Virus record (IMG/VR): IMGVR_UViG_3300031576_000746
Location: 1-38,912 of that record
Reading direction: 5' to 3' (one strand)
Length of the DNA stretch: 38,912 nt
From: a virus
Shown one piece after another: positions 6,760 to 14,934 of the stretch. Every line of letters begins with the position of its first letter. The stretch's first letter is position 1. The notes beneath the pieces were generated by a model. The model worked only from the letters and a program-made list of their open reading frames with translations. It made no database searches and was not told the DNA's origin. The position numbers were made by a program, and so were the translations under genes.

Positions 6760-7268
6760 TGCCCGGCCCCCAGCCGGCCGACCCGGCCGTCCGGCAGCGC
6801 CGCAACCGGCCGACCTCGAGCGCGGTCATCGAGGCGACGCCGGCCCAGGTGCGCCCCGGCAAGGTCCCCGCGCTCGGGCGCTACCGCCCCGACGTCCGCG
6901 AGAGCGTCGGCGCCGATGGCGGGCGCGTCGTCGAGCGGACCGCCTGGCACGCCCAGACCCGGCGCTGGTGGTCGACGATCTGGCGGTCGGCCGTGGCCGG
7001 GCGGTTCATCGACGCCCAGGTTCCCCAGCTCATCGCGGTCGCCCGCCTGGTCGACGACTTCTGGCGGGCGACGACCGCGGCCGAGGCGAAGCTCCTCCAC
7101 GCCGAGATGCGGATGGCGCTCCGGGAGTTCGGCCTCTACCCGATGGCCGCCCGGGCCCTGGGCTGGGAGTTCCGCCGGCCGATCGAGGCCGTGACCGCGC
7201 CGCCGAAGCTGCCGCCTGGCGCGGATCCGCGGAAGATCCTCAGCCTCCCGACGCGGGCGACCGGATGA
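6759..7268 (+). CDS. terS: Terminase small subunit (P27-like)
   Basis: A 169-aa protein. The N-terminus is Pro/Arg-rich (RRNRPTSSAVIEATP) as in P27-type small terminases. A helical core follows (WSTIWRSAVAGRFIDAQ, then LVDDFWRATT). The C-terminal phrase FGLYPMAARALGWEFRR matches the family pattern of FGL.P...R.L.W. It would bind the packaging start site and load DNA onto the large subunit as a ring. The frame is open further upstream, but ATG 6759 overlaps the previous stop and gives the usual length. It overlaps the terL ATG by four bases. Confident from motif and neighbour. Confidence 0.78.
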   Translation: MPGPQPADPAVRQRRNRPTSSAVIEATPAQVRPGKVPALGRYRPDVRESVGADGGRVVERTAWHAQTRRWWSTIWRSAVAGRFIDAQVPQLIAVARLVDDFWRATTAAEAKLLHAEMRMALREFGLYPMAARALGWEFRRPIEAVTAPPKLPPGADPRKILSLPTRATG

Positions 7269-8941
7269 CCGTCCTCATCGTTCCGTCGCTCGACGAGGAG
7301 CCCTGGCCGACGCTCGGGCCCGAGGTCTGCGCGCTCATGGAATCCGACCTGGTCTTCGGGCCGGGCGATCTCCGCGGCCGCGCCTACCGGCTCGACGACG
7401 AGGACCGGGCCTTCATCTTCCGGCTCTACGAGGTCCACCCGCCCGACCACGCCGGCTCATGCTCGTTCGACGCCATGTCGCTCCGCTGCACGGTCGGGCG
7501 CGGTACGTGCGGCCGCCGGCGCTTCGATTCCGGCGTGATCATGACCCGGAAGGGCACGAAGAAGAGCGAGCGCGCCGCGGCGCTCGTGGCCATGGAGCTC
7601 CACCCCGAGGGCCCGGTTCGGTGCGACGGGTTCCGCAAGGTCGACGGCGTCTGGCAGCCGGTCGGCCGGCCGGTCACGGATCCCTACATCCCGATGGTCG
7701 CCTACACCGAGAAGCAGGCCGAGGACACCGCCTGGGCGTCGCTCTACGTGATGATCGCCGACGGCCCGGGCGCCTCGAACTTCGACATCGGGCTGTCACG
7801 GATCATGCGGGCCCGGGGCGACGGGAAGGCCGAGGCGCTCGCCACGGCGCCCGATTCACGCGACGGCGCCCGGACCACCTTCCAGGTGAAGGAGGAGACC
7901 CACCGCTGGGTGCTGCCACGGCAGCTCGAGGCCCACGCCACCATGGAGGCGAACCTCGCGAAGCGGCCCCTCGCCGAGCCCTGGGAGCTGCACGTCACGA
8001 CCGGCTATGTGCCGGGCGCCGGGTCGCTGGCCGAGAAGATGCACGACACGGCGCGCTACGTCGACGAATCGGGTCCCGACATCCAGCGCCGGTCGCGGCT
8101 CTTCTTCTTCTACCGCTGGGCCGACGAGGCGATCGACACGTCCACGCCCGAGGGCCTCCGCGAGGCGATCGTCGACGCGTCCGGCGCGTCGGCCCTGGCG
8201 TTCAGCGACGTCGAGCGGATCGCCTCGAACTTCGAGAAGCCGGACGCTGACGTGAACTACCTCGAGCGCGTCTGGCTGAACCGGATCAAGCGGGCCACCG
8301 CCCAGGCCTTCGACGTCCGGAGGTTCGAGGACCTCGCCGCCCCGCACGAGGTGCCGGCCGACGCGATCCTCGTGCTCTCCTGGCACGGTGCCCGCTACTG
8401 GGACGCGGCCGGCCTCGTGGCCACCGACGTCGAGACCGGCTACCAGTGGGTCATCGCATCCTGGCAGCGGCCGCCCGACGCGCCGGCCGACTGGGAGGTG
8501 CCGGAAGACGAGGTCGACGCCGCGGTCGCCGAGACGTTCGCGACCCGCCAGGTCTGGCGCTTCTACGTCCACCCCGACCGCTGGGAGAGCTCGGCCGCGA
8601 AGTGGGCCAACGAGTTCGGCGAGGAGGTCGTGAAGTCCTGGCGGACGAACGCCTGGACCGAGATGACGAAGGCGATCCGGGCCTACCTCGAGGCGATGGT
8701 CTCGGGCGAGCTGACGCACTCGGGCGACGAGCGCCTGATCGCCCACATCGGCGCCGCTCACCGCCGGAACCTGACCCACCTGCGTGACGACGACGGGCAC
8801 CCGCTGTGGGTCCTGACGAAGGAGCGGGCCGCGTCGCCGCACCCGATCAACCTTGCCCAGGCGGCGGTCATCGGCTGGGCCGCCCGCCTGGACGCGCTCC
8901 GCGACGGAGCAACGGAGGCCGTGCGATGGACGGCGGCATGA
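7265..8941 (+). CDS. terL: Terminase large subunit with an apparently inactive nuclease domain
   Basis: A 558-aa packaging motor, ATG overlapping terS. The ATPase half carries the Walker A variant RKGTKKSE (about residue 97; RKGTAKTE in relatives as I recall), the phrase PYIPMVAYTEKQAED, and a Walker B-region motif TTFQVKEETHR where relatives have FDETHR. The nuclease half keeps the family outline, but its three usual acids look replaced: SWHGAR has His374 where FDGAR is expected, FYVHPDRW has His436 where YxDP is expected, and PINLAQAA has Asn529 where IDAAxAA is expected. The family comparison is from memory. If correct, it can pump DNA but not cut it, and another nuclease must make the ends. 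It resembles actinobacteriophage TerL proteins. Confidence 0.88.
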   Translation: MTVLIVPSLDEEPWPTLGPEVCALMESDLVFGPGDLRGRAYRLDDEDRAFIFRLYEVHPPDHAGSCSFDAMSLRCTVGRGTCGRRRFDSGVIMTRKGTKKSERAAALVAMELHPEGPVRCDGFRKVDGVWQPVGRPVTDPYIPMVAYTEKQAEDTAWASLYVMIADGPGASNFDIGLSRIMRARGDGKAEALATAPDSRDGARTTFQVKEETHRWVLPRQLEAHATMEANLAKRPLAEPWELHVTTGYVPGAGSLAEKMHDTARYVDESGPDIQRRSRLFFFYRWADEAIDTSTPEGLREAIVDASGASALAFSDVERIASNFEKPDADVNYLERVWLNRIKRATAQAFDVRRFEDLAAPHEVPADAILVLSWHGARYWDAAGLVATDVETGYQWVIASWQRPPDAPADWEVPEDEVDAAVAETFATRQVWRFYVHPDRWESSAAKWANEFGEEVVKSWRTNAWTEMTKAIRAYLEAMVSGELTHSGDERLIAHIGAAHRRNLTHLRDDDGHPLWVLTKERAASPHPINLAQAAVIGWAARLDALRDGATEAVRWTAA

Positions 8942-9021
8942 GCCGGACCGACTTCTTCCTCGGAATGATCACGGTGATCGTGGCGTTCATCGCCGGCGTC
9001 ATCGTCGGAGGGATCGTATGA
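8926..9021 (+). CDS. 31-aa single-span membrane peptide between terL and portal
   Basis: A GGAGG (8914-8918) lies seven bases before ATG 8926. A second in-frame ATG at 8938 overlaps the terL stop and would give 27 residues. Nearly all of the chain after DFFLGM is hydrophobic ([17 protein letters not shown]), so one membrane span is clear. Its stop overlaps the portal ATG. No known family; such peptides beside portal genes are usually not annotated. Confidence 0.5.
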   Translation: MDGGMSRTDFFLGMITVIVAFIAGVIVGGIV

Positions 9022-10511
9022 GCACGGTGACCGCCCTCGTTGCCCGGCCCTTCGAGAGCACCGGGCGGATCCTCCGACTCACGAGCTCGATGCTCTGGGC
9101 CCGCGGGCGCGGCTGGACGTTCATGTGGAACCGGTCGCGGATCGACTACCGGGCCGAGGTCGGCGATCCGGCGGCGAACAGCATCGTCGGGGCCGTCGTC
9201 GGCTGGATCAGCCGCAACTTCCCCGACGCGCCGGTCCGGATCGTTCGGGAGGATCAGCCCGACGGGCCGCCGATCCGGCGCTCGGCGACGGGCCCTGGCG
9301 CCATGCTCCGGCTCCTCGAGCGGCCGAACCGCTTCTTCTCGGGCGTGCTGCAGTGGATGGCGACGGTCGTCGACTACGTCACCGACGGCAACGCCTACTG
9401 GCTGAAGGTCCGCAACGGCGCCGGCCGGGTCGTCGAGCTTTGGTGGGTGCCCCAGAAGTTCATGGAGCCGCGGTGGCCCCAGGACGAGCAGCCGTCGACG
9501 ACCTTCATCGGCTGGTACGAGCTCACGCTCGACGGCCTTCGGTACGAGGTCGACCCGGCCAACGTCATCCACTTCCGCAACGGCCTGGATCCCGACAACA
9601 CTCGCAAGGGCCGGGCGCCCCTGAAGTCACTCTTCCGCGAGATCTTCACCGACGAGGAGGCCGCCACCTTCACGGCCTCGCTGCTCCGCAACCTCGGCGT
9701 GCCGGGCGTCGTCATCGCCCCGGCGAACACGACGGGCGCCCAGAAGCTGAATGCCGACCCGGAGGTGATCAAGCAGAAGTTCATGGACAAGTTTGGCGGG
9801 GAGAGCCGCGGCGAGCCGCTCGTCCTGACGGCCCCGACCGACGTCAAGGTCCTGAGCTTCAACCCCCAGCAGATGGAGCTGAAGGCACTCCGGCGGATCC
9901 CCGAGGAGCGCGTCTCGGCCGTCCTCGGCGTGCCCGCAGGCGTGGCCGGTCTCGGTGCCGGCCTCGACCGGAACACGTTCACCAACTACGGCGAGGCGAA
10001 CAAGGCGGCGTATACGCAGGCGGTCATCCCGCTCCAGCGCCTCATCGCCGCCGAGCTCGAGGTCCAGCTGCTCCCGGAGTTCGTGGCGAACGCGCTCGAG
10101 CTCTACGACGTCTTCTTCGACGCCTCGGTCACCCAGGCGATGGCCGAGGCCGCCGGCGAGGTCTGGAAGCGGGCCGAGAGCTCGGCGACGAAGGGCCTCA
10201 TCACCCGGGCCGACTTCAAGCGGATCGTGGGCCGGAAGCCGGCCACCGACGGCTCGGACGACGTCTACATCCGCCCGAACAACTTCCTCGTCACGCCGGC
10301 CGGGGAGCGAGAGCAGACCCCGGCCGGCACCACTCCGCGCCAGCTGGCGCCAGGCGCCGAGGCGGCCCAGCTCACGGCCGGCCCGGAGGCGGGCCCGGTC
10401 CGGTGCACGGCGTGCGATCGGCTCCTCGCCGAGATGGCCGCGCCGCCGTACCGGTTCACCTGCCGCTGCAAGGCCGTCACGGAGGCCCAGCTCGAGGCAT
10501 CGGCGGCATGA
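9018..10511 (+). CDS. Portal protein (HK97 type) with a C-terminal Com-like zinc finger
   Basis: A 497-aa protein; ATG 9018 overlaps the upstream stop. Portal features include [15 protein letters not shown] with LWWVP (wing and stem region), [30 protein letters not shown], and [17 protein letters not shown], all typical of HK97-type portals, which form the 12-subunit ring at the capsid vertex. The last ~38 residues are unusual: [12 protein letters not shown], then [11 protein letters not shown], resembling the CxxCxxLL...CxxCK zinc finger of Mu Com proteins. A low-complexity linker (about residues 430-460) joins it. The stop overlaps the collagen-like gene. Portal call strong; the finger is seen directly as four Cys, its role unknown. 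Confidence 0.88.
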   Translation: MSTVTALVARPFESTGRILRLTSSMLWARGRGWTFMWNRSRIDYRAEVGDPAANSIVGAVVGWISRNFPDAPVRIVREDQPDGPPIRRSATGPGAMLRLLERPNRFFSGVLQWMATVVDYVTDGNAYWLKVRNGAGRVVELWWVPQKFMEPRWPQDEQPSTTFIGWYELTLDGLRYEVDPANVIHFRNGLDPDNTRKGRAPLKSLFREIFTDEEAATFTASLLRNLGVPGVVIAPANTTGAQKLNADPEVIKQKFMDKFGGESRGEPLVLTAPTDVKVLSFNPQQMELKALRRIPEERVSAVLGVPAGVAGLGAGLDRNTFTNYGEANKAAYTQAVIPLQRLIAAELEVQLLPEFVANALELYDVFFDASVTQAMAEAAGEVWKRAESSATKGLITRADFKRIVGRKPATDGSDDVYIRPNNFLVTPAGEREQTPAGTTPRQLAPGAEAAQLTAGPEAGPVRCTACDRLLAEMAAPPYRFTCRCKAVTEAQLEASAA

Positions 10512-11479
10512 CCCTCGAGATCGTCGGCAGACCCATCGGCAAGGCCCGCTGGCGACCGATCCCGGCGACCTCGATCGCCACGGACGCGTCGCAGGGACCG
10601 CCCGGCGCCGATGGCGCCCCCGGGCCTCCAGGACCCGCCGGCGAGACGGGTCCGGCTGGTCCGCCGGGAGCGGACGGCCCTGGCGGTTTTCAGGGCCCGC
10701 CCGGCCAGGATGGAGCCGCTGGAGCGCAGGGACCGGAGGGTCCGCAGGGGATCCAGGGACCACCCGGGCCCGCCGGCGCCGATGGCGCTGCCGGCGCTCA
10801 GGGCCCAGCCGGACCGCCGGGGGCGGATTCGACGGTCGCCGGACCGGCAGGGCCGCAAGGTATCCAGGGGATCCAGGGACCACCCGGACCGCAGGGCGAT
10901 CCGGGGCCTCAGGGTTCGGTTGGACCCGAAGGGCCACAGGGGAGCCAGGGGCCAGCTGGTGCCGATTCGACCGTCCCGGGTCCACAAGGGCCGGCGGGCG
11001 CGGATGGCGCGCAGGGGCCGCAGGGTGACGCTGGCCCGCAGGGCATTCAAGGTCCCCAGGGCGACCCCGGCGCCGATGGGGCGGACGGCGCTCCCGGGGC
11101 GGATGGCGCCGCCGGCGTCACCCTGATCCGCCTCTCCGTCGCGGCGCGGACCTACACGAACCAGGGCGCCGGTCCGACCGAGAGCAACGTCGCGGATCGC
11201 GCGATCGTCGACCTCACGGGCAGGACGAACGCGCGGATCCATGGCCACGTCTCGACCCAAGGCGTCAACGCGAGCTGGAAGGTCCAGTACTCGACCGACG
11301 CGTCGGCCTGGTCGGACCTCACGACCGGCATCGCCGCGGCCGGCACGGGCCTGAAGGCCTCGGCTCCGGCCGCGATCCCGGCCGGCGCGAAGCAGCTCGT
11401 CATCCTGCGGGTCGTCGCGACCGGCGGCAACGGCACCGAGGATCCAGTCCTCAACGCGGTCACGGTCGAGATCACGTGA
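10508..11479 (+). CDS. Collagen-like fibre or decoration protein
   Basis: A 323-aa protein. After a 29-residue head, residues 30-203 are almost continuous Gly-X-Y triplets, about 58 in number, with two short breaks at GADSTV. A 120-residue C-terminal beta-rich domain ([16 protein letters not shown] ... [10 protein letters not shown]) looks like a trimerisation or binding head. Collagen-like phage proteins form trimeric stalks on capsids or tail fibres. Its place between portal and capsid genes suggests a head fibre. The next four genes, which overlap, encode glycan enzymes, so the stalk may be glycosylated. No hydroxylase gene was seen. Confidence 0.8.
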   Translation: MTLEIVGRPIGKARWRPIPATSIATDASQGPPGADGAPGPPGPAGETGPAGPPGADGPGGFQGPPGQDGAAGAQGPEGPQGIQGPPGPAGADGAAGAQGPAGPPGADSTVAGPAGPQGIQGIQGPPGPQGDPGPQGSVGPEGPQGSQGPAGADSTVPGPQGPAGADGAQGPQGDAGPQGIQGPQGDPGADGADGAPGADGAAGVTLIRLSVAARTYTNQGAGPTESNVADRAIVDLTGRTNARIHGHVSTQGVNASWKVQYSTDASAWSDLTTGIAAAGTGLKASAPAAIPAGAKQLVILRVVATGGNGTEDPVLNAVTVEIT

Positions 11480-12213
11480 CGGTCACGGTGGCCATGCCCT
11501 GGCACGGGGCGCCCGAGCTGCTCGAGCGAGCCGTCCGCTCGGTCCTGGCGCAGACGCATCGCGACCTGGTCCTCGTCGTCGTGGGCGACGGGGCGCGACC
11601 GCCGATCGCCTTCAGTCACGACCGCCTGGTGACCTACACGCTGCCCGAGAACCGGGGCCCGTACTTCGCCCAGGAGGTCGTCCTCGAGGCGACGCGGCAC
11701 GAGTGGTACGCGCCGCACGCGGCAGACGACTGGAGCGAGCCCGAGCACCTCGAGCGCCTGCTCGCCCACGGGCACTCCGCCGCCGTCCCGGGCGTCGTGC
11801 GGTGGGAGGAGGGCGGCGGGAGCTTCGTCCACGAGGGCCGCTACGAGGTCGGCGTCTTCCGACCGTCGCGGCTCCGCGAGATCGGCGGCTTCAACGTCGG
11901 CGAGCGGATCGGCCAGGACACCCTCATGCTCAAGCTCCTGGACCTGACGGGCGGGATGGTCGTCGACATGGCGCTCCCCCCGACCTACCACCGCGTCCGG
12001 CGCCCGGGCGCCCTCACGACATCGCCCGAGACCGGCTTCGGCTCGCCGGCGCGGAATGAGATGCGGGCCCGGAACCGCGCGATCTACGCCCGGGCCCAGA
12101 GCCTCGTCGACGATCTGCCGGCGCTGGCGCGCTTCCGCCGGCGGGCGATGTCGCCGGCCCTCCGGGTCCAGGTCGCCGAGCACGCCGGCGAGCTCCGGCG
12201 CCTGATCGCATGA
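11476..12213 (+). CDS. GT-A (family 2-like) glycosyltransferase
   Basis: A 245-aa protein with GTG start overlapping the collagen-like gene's stop. The fold pattern is GT2: strand VTVAMPWHG, helix [15 protein letters not shown], strand LVLVVVGDG, then AADDWSEP (residues 82-89) as the DxD-like metal and nucleotide-sugar site, and a late [12 protein letters not shown] acceptor motif. It lacks membrane spans, so it is cytosolic. It probably adds a sugar to a virion protein. It is first of four coupled glycan genes. Donor and acceptor cannot be read from sequence. Confidence 0.75.
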   Translation: MTVTVAMPWHGAPELLERAVRSVLAQTHRDLVLVVVGDGARPPIAFSHDRLVTYTLPENRGPYFAQEVVLEATRHEWYAPHAADDWSEPEHLERLLAHGHSAAVPGVVRWEEGGGSFVHEGRYEVGVFRPSRLREIGGFNVGERIGQDTLMLKLLDLTGGMVVDMALPPTYHRVRRPGALTTSPETGFGSPARNEMRARNRAIYARAQSLVDDLPALARFRRRAMSPALRVQVAEHAGELRRLIA

Positions 12214-13151
12214 CCGACCTCCGGATCCTGAACCTGACGACGACCGCCGACACCGGCGGCCAGGGCTGGGCCCTGCGCGAGGCCCTGGCCGCGGCGCGGC
12301 CGGGCTGGACCGTCGACGCGATGCGACGCTCCGACACGTGGATCCGCTACCCGTTCCACCGGGACTGGGATCCCGACGTCGCCCGCGAGCTGTGGGCCGC
12401 GGCCGACGTCGTCCACCTCCGCGAATCGCCCGACGCGATCGCGATGCTCGGCGCCCCGCCGCGGCCGCTCGTCGTTCACCACCACGGCACCCGCTACCGG
12501 CGCGACCCGGCGGCCATGTCGGCCCGCTGCCAGGCGGCCGGGGCGATCGAGGTCGCCTCGACGCTCGACCTGGTCCTCGCCGGCGGGCCGCACGTTCGGT
12601 GGCTGCCCGGAGTCGTCGACGTGGAGGCCCTCGAGGCGCTCCGTGCTGCCACCTTCGCCCGCCGGCGCGGTCGGCTCCGGATCTACCACAGCCCCACGAA
12701 CCGGGTGATCAAGGGCACCGACGACGTCGTCCGGGCCGTGACCGCCCTCCGGGCCCGGGGCCTGCCGGTGGAGCTCGAGCTCGTCGAGCGGCTGCCCTAT
12801 GCCGACAACCTCGGGCGGAAGGCCGGGGCGGACATCGTCGTCGACCAGCTGGTGCTGGGCTATGGCCTGAACGCGATCGAGGCCTGGGCGATGGGGATCC
12901 CCGTCGTCGCCGGCGTGGTCGATCCGGCCGTGCGCGCTGAGATGGTCCGCCGGTTCGGCGTCCTGCCCTTCGTCGAGGCGACCCCGCAGACGCTCGAGCG
13001 CGTCCTCGAGCGTCTGGTCCGGAGCCCGACGCGCCGCGCCCGCTCGGCCGCGGTTGGCCGGGCCCACGTCGAGCGCTTCCATTCACAGGCGGCCGTCGTC
13101 GACCGCCTCGAGCCCATCTATCGCGACGCGATCGAGAGGAGATCTCCATGA
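12210..13151 (+). CDS. GT-B (family 4-like) glycosyltransferase
   Basis: A 313-aa protein; ATG overlaps the previous stop (ATGA). The N-terminal half has ILNLTTTADTGGQGWALREA, a typical start of GT4 enzymes, and VVHHHGTRYRRDP. The C-terminal half carries the donor-binding phrases HSPTNRVIKGTDDVVRAV and LGYGLNAIEAWAMGIPVVAG, the latter resembling the GT4 Gly-rich/acidic nucleotide-sugar loop. Shorter than most bacterial GT4 enzymes (about 350-400 aa). It likely acts after the GT2 enzyme to extend a glycan. Confidence 0.72.
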   Translation: MTDLRILNLTTTADTGGQGWALREALAAARPGWTVDAMRRSDTWIRYPFHRDWDPDVARELWAAADVVHLRESPDAIAMLGAPPRPLVVHHHGTRYRRDPAAMSARCQAAGAIEVASTLDLVLAGGPHVRWLPGVVDVEALEALRAATFARRRGRLRIYHSPTNRVIKGTDDVVRAVTALRARGLPVELELVERLPYADNLGRKAGADIVVDQLVLGYGLNAIEAWAMGIPVVAGVVDPAVRAEMVRRFGVLPFVEATPQTLERVLERLVRSPTRRARSAAVGRAHVERFHSQAAVVDRLEPIYRDAIERRSP

Positions 13152-13687
13152 CGTACGACCCGGATGCCTACTGGCTGGAGCGAGGCCGGACCTACGAGGC
13201 GCGCTTTCGCCGCACGTCGGCTCACGCGCAGCAGGAGACGGCGCTCCTCGAGGTCCTCGGGCGGCTGAAGTTCGATTCGGTCCTCGAGGTCGGCGCAGGA
13301 TTCGGCCGGATCGGCCAGCTGATCGCCGATGCGTTCCCGGCCGCCAGCTACGTCGGCGTCGAGCCGTCGCCCGACCTGCGGGCCTCGAGCTCGAACGGCG
13401 ACCGGCGGATCGTCGCGTCGATCGAGGAGGCGGGCGAGCCCGTCGACCTGGTCATCGCGGTCGAGGTGGCCATGCATCAGCCGCCGGACCGGATCGAGGC
13501 CTTCCTCGAGCAGCTCCGCCGGCGATCACGCCGCCAGGTCGTCACGGTCGACTGGGACCAGCCGCTCGAGGCGGCGATCGCCGAGCACAACTTCCTCCAC
13601 GACTACGCCCGCCTGCTCCACACTGACCGGCGCTACCCGGCCAACCGGCGCCAGGGCATCTGGGTGGCGCGCGGCCTGGCCCGCTGA
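13148..13687 (+). CDS. Class I SAM-dependent methyltransferase
   Basis: A 179-aa protein with an AGGAGA ribosome binding site before ATG. Motif I is VLEVGAGFGRIG (residues 45-56), the next strand ends in an acid (YVGVEPS, Glu72), and LVIAVEVAMHQ occupies the motif IV position. Small size and setting among glycosyltransferases suggest a sugar O-methyltransferase that caps a glycan, as in other phage glycan clusters. No DNA-methyltransferase NPPY or PC motif is seen. Confidence 0.75.
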   Translation: MTYDPDAYWLERGRTYEARFRRTSAHAQQETALLEVLGRLKFDSVLEVGAGFGRIGQLIADAFPAASYVGVEPSPDLRASSSNGDRRIVASIEEAGEPVDLVIAVEVAMHQPPDRIEAFLEQLRRRSRRQVVTVDWDQPLEAAIAEHNFLHDYARLLHTDRRYPANRRQGIWVARGLAR

Positions 13688-13692
13688 CGGTT

Positions 13693-14814
13693 GTGGAGCC
13701 GATCGACGCCCTCGCCGGCGAGCGTCACTTCGTCGACCACCTGGTGCCGCTCTGGGCGGCGCTGCCGGCCGAGCTCCGCGGGCGCTTCATGGTGACCGCC
13801 GATCTCCTCGAGCACGCCCGCCGCCTCGGCCTGGCGCCCGAGCTGTACCGCGAGACGCCGGACCGGCCGATCGTCGTCGCCTCGTACGGCGACGTCCGGC
13901 GGGTCCGGCGGATCGGTCGCCGGCGGATCGCGCTCCTGCAGCACGGCATCGGGCAGTCCTACGCCGGCGAGGCCAACGCGGCCGCGACCGGGGCGAGCTA
14001 CTCCGGCGGCGCCGACAACGACGACGTCGGGCTCTTCCTGTGCCCGAACGAGCACTCGGCCGCCCGGTGGCGGGCGACGTACCCGACCGCCGAGGTGGCC
14101 ATAGTCGGCTCGCCGAAGCTCGACGGCCTGCCGCGCCGGGATCCGGCCGCCGACCCGGGGCCGGTCGTCGCGTTCGGGTTCCACTGGGACTGCCGGGTCG
14201 TGCCCGAGACCCGCTCGGGGTTCCACCAGTTCCGGCCGGCGATCGCCGCGGCGGCGCGGCGCTGGACCGTCCTCGGCCACGGCCACCCGCGTCTCCTCGA
14301 CCGCTCGGCGTCGGGTGCCGTCCGGCTATATCGCCAGCTCGGGGTCGAGGTCGTGACCGACTTCGCCGACGTGCTCCGCCGGGCTGACGTCTACGTCTTC
14401 GACAACTCGAGCTCGGGCTACGAGTTCGCGGCCACGCGCCGCCCGGTCGTCGTCCTGGATGCCACCGCCTACCGGCGCAGCGTCGACCACGGGCTCCGCT
14501 TCTGGGAGGCGGCCGACGTCGGCGTCAGGACGGCTCACGCCAGCCAGGTCGTCGGCGCGATCGGCGAGGCCCTCCGGGATCCGCCGGCGCGAGCAGCAGC
14601 GCGCGAGGCGGCACTCGAGCTCGTCTACGCCCACCGCAGCGGGGCGGCCGCCCGGGCGGCCGATGCCGTGACCGCCTGGGCCCGGACGGCGATCGCCCGC
14701 CAGCCGGCCCCCCGCGACGAACGGACGCGCCTCCGGATGGCCCGCATCGCCGGCCGTCGGCCGTCGGATCCGCGCTGGACGTTCACCTCGGGCGAGGTCC
14801 TCGCCCGAGGCTGA
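13693..14814 (+). CDS. CDP-glycerol/teichoic-acid-type polymerase-like transferase
   Basis: A 373-aa GT-B-like protein with GTG start, five bases after the methyltransferase stop. It shows the CDP-glycerol glycerophosphotransferase pattern: ALLQHGIGQSYAGE (the QHG motif), VAIVGSPKLDGL, then RADVYVFDNSSSGYEFA, equivalent to the D.SS..FE motif of TagB/TagF. A basic C-terminal tail of about 60 residues follows. Known relatives add glycerol- or ribitol-phosphate during wall teichoic acid synthesis. Here, without other teichoic genes, it may transfer a phosphorylated polyol or a sugar onto a virion glycan. Confidence 0.68.
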   Translation: MEPIDALAGERHFVDHLVPLWAALPAELRGRFMVTADLLEHARRLGLAPELYRETPDRPIVVASYGDVRRVRRIGRRRIALLQHGIGQSYAGEANAAATGASYSGGADNDDVGLFLCPNEHSAARWRATYPTAEVAIVGSPKLDGLPRRDPAADPGPVVAFGFHWDCRVVPETRSGFHQFRPAIAAAARRWTVLGHGHPRLLDRSASGAVRLYRQLGVEVVTDFADVLRRADVYVFDNSSSGYEFAATRRPVVVLDATAYRRSVDHGLRFWEAADVGVRTAHASQVVGAIGEALRDPPARAAAREAALELVYAHRSGAAARAADAVTAWARTAIARQPAPRDERTRLRMARIAGRRPSDPRWTFTSGEVLARG

Positions 14815-14827
14815 CGGCCGGATCTGC

Positions 14828-14856
14828 TTGACAGACGGCACTACATTCCCCGTCGA
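14828..14856 (+). promoter_or_regulatory. Possible promoter for the capsid genes
   Basis: TTGACA at 14828-14833 is a perfect -35 box in the 120-base gap 14815-14934, directly before protease and capsid genes where strong expression is needed. No good -10 hexamer (TAnnnT) lies 16-19 bases downstream, so this is only a candidate. Confidence 0.3.
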
Positions 14857-14899
14857 GATCGACCGGTGCTCCTCGTGAGCCAGCGTCGGACAAGTCGTG

Positions 14900-14929
14900 A
14901 GCCTCCGTGCTCCAGGTGAGTCGGAGGCT
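14900..14929 (+). promoter_or_regulatory. Hairpin that masks the ribosome binding site of the protease gene
   Basis: AGCCTCCG (14900-14907) pairs perfectly with CGGAGGCT (14922-14929) across a 14-base loop. The second arm contains the CGGAGG that serves as ribosome binding site for ATG 14935. When folded, the RBS is paired. It could also be a weak terminator (TTT follows), but its position points to translational control. Confidence 0.45.
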
Positions 14930-14934
14930 TTGCC

